From assembly GCA_037157565.1 (NCBI GenBank), contig JAZHRO010000013.1:112420001-112484000 (forward strand): a DNA stretch of 64,000 nt. The letters run 5' to 3'. Source of the DNA: Thalassia testudinum. Lineage: Eukaryota; Streptophyta; Magnoliopsida; Alismatales; Hydrocharitaceae. The position numbers were made by a program, and so were the translations under genes. Positions 63,654 to 64,000 of this stretch are shown here, in pieces; position 1 is the first letter of the stretch, and each line of letters begins with the position of its first letter. Under the pieces are notes generated by a model that was given only the letters and a program-made list of their open reading frames with translations, did no database searches and was not told the DNA's origin.

Positions 63654-64000
63654 TGATAAGCACATATAAATTCATCATAAAATGCTTATTTATAATAGTT
63701 CCTAAGCATAGCAATGCATATCATGATATAAATATTGCACAAACATCCATTGCATTGCATCTAGAATAGTTGTATATTATGTACATTAATTACATCATTT
63801 TACATGGCCAGGAGGCAGTGCGACATCTTTACAGGCTTTAAATGACGAATCCAACCGTATGGATGGATTCAGAGCAACGATCGCAGTCCATCAGTGTGGG
63901 AATTGCCTAGATCTGAGCTCTATAGCACCCTCCGCAAGAAGAAGAAGATGGACGACCCAGATGGAGCCACATGGCACCATCCAGGCCACCCCAGCTGAGC
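63654..64000 (+). repeat. 3' LTR of element G, first 347 bp
   Basis: Begins TGATAAGCACATATAAATTC; the first 86 bp are nearly identical to the G' stub (31037-31122, reverse). Later parts resemble the U3 of the F LTR, including a GATGG..CCACATGGCACCATC palindrome remnant (about 63960-63982). It continues beyond the window. Confidence 0.8.

Larger units (their letters stand above)
57718..64000 (+). mobile_element. Element G: degenerate Athila-like element, 3' LTR leaves the window
   Basis: Plus orientation: a damaged 5' LTR region (57718-about 59030), degenerate pol (59092-62237), a 3' non-coding region, the polypurine tract AAGCATGGGGGTA (63641-63653) and the start of a 3' LTR (63654 onward). 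No primer-binding site and no gag are seen between the LTR region and pol, so several kilobases are deleted. It is older than its neighbours, judging by its many stops. Confidence 0.82.

Overview
The window looks like intergenic repeat DNA from a large plant genome. I find no host gene that I can support, no tRNA or rRNA gene and no CRISPR array. Nearly all of it is nested LTR retrotransposons, plus one 5'-truncated LINE. Plant origin is inferred from primer-binding sites matching plant tRNA-Asp (TGGCGCCGTTGCC type) and initiator tRNA-Met (TGGTATCAGAGC), from Athila-like Ty3/gypsy gag-pol, from a Sirevirus-like Copia derivative, and from a plant L1-type LINE with a zf-RVT tail. The species cannot be told from the sequence.

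Layout (letters are my own labels). Element A (40-9740, minus) is non-autonomous, with 2.2-kb LTRs and the 5-bp target duplication cgaac. It sits in the gag gene of an Athila-like relic B (1-39 and 9741-11099, minus). An LTR fragment K (11100-12024) cuts the B leader, and element F (27371-about 31030, minus) abuts K. Element C (12025-27364, plus, duplication ggtag) landed at the K/F border. C is also non-autonomous. Its single acidic ORF is split by a 3.0-kb solo LTR, L (17433-20466, duplication aaccc), and its 3' LTR is split by the LINE (22874-24791, 17-bp duplication).

From 31 kb to 36 kb there are fragments: G' (a 3' end related to element G), a third copy of the A LTR (32271-34435), and a probable LTR J (34436-about 35985). 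Element H (plus) is broken into three internal pieces (about 35990-36851, 41566-42055, 55757-56154) and a 3' LTR (56155-57717). The breaks are caused by a Copia-type TR-GAG element I (36852-41565) and a full-length Athila-like element E (42056-55756, minus, duplication gcctc). Element G (57718-64000, plus) has a damaged 5' LTR region, a degenerate pol, and a 3' LTR that runs off the window.

How the parts work together: E, B, F and G carry recognisable gag-pol remains (protease, reverse transcriptase, RNase H, integrase), all broken by stops or truncation. A and C have no gag-pol. In its place they carry an ORF for a coiled-coil plus Asp/Glu/Ser-rich protein, while keeping the LTR termini, tRNA-Asp primer site, polypurine tract and conserved 3' non-coding blocks of the autonomous relatives. 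C also shares the 5' leader of B and E. The likely reading is that A and C were mobilised in trans by Athila-like partners. The only long intact reading frame I would call coding is the 381-codon rearranged gag of element I. The most interesting non-coding signals are a duplicated polypurine-tract module shared by six elements, ACGT-core palindromes shared by unrelated LTR families, and six TTGGCGCCAA palindromes upstream of the TATA box of LTR J.
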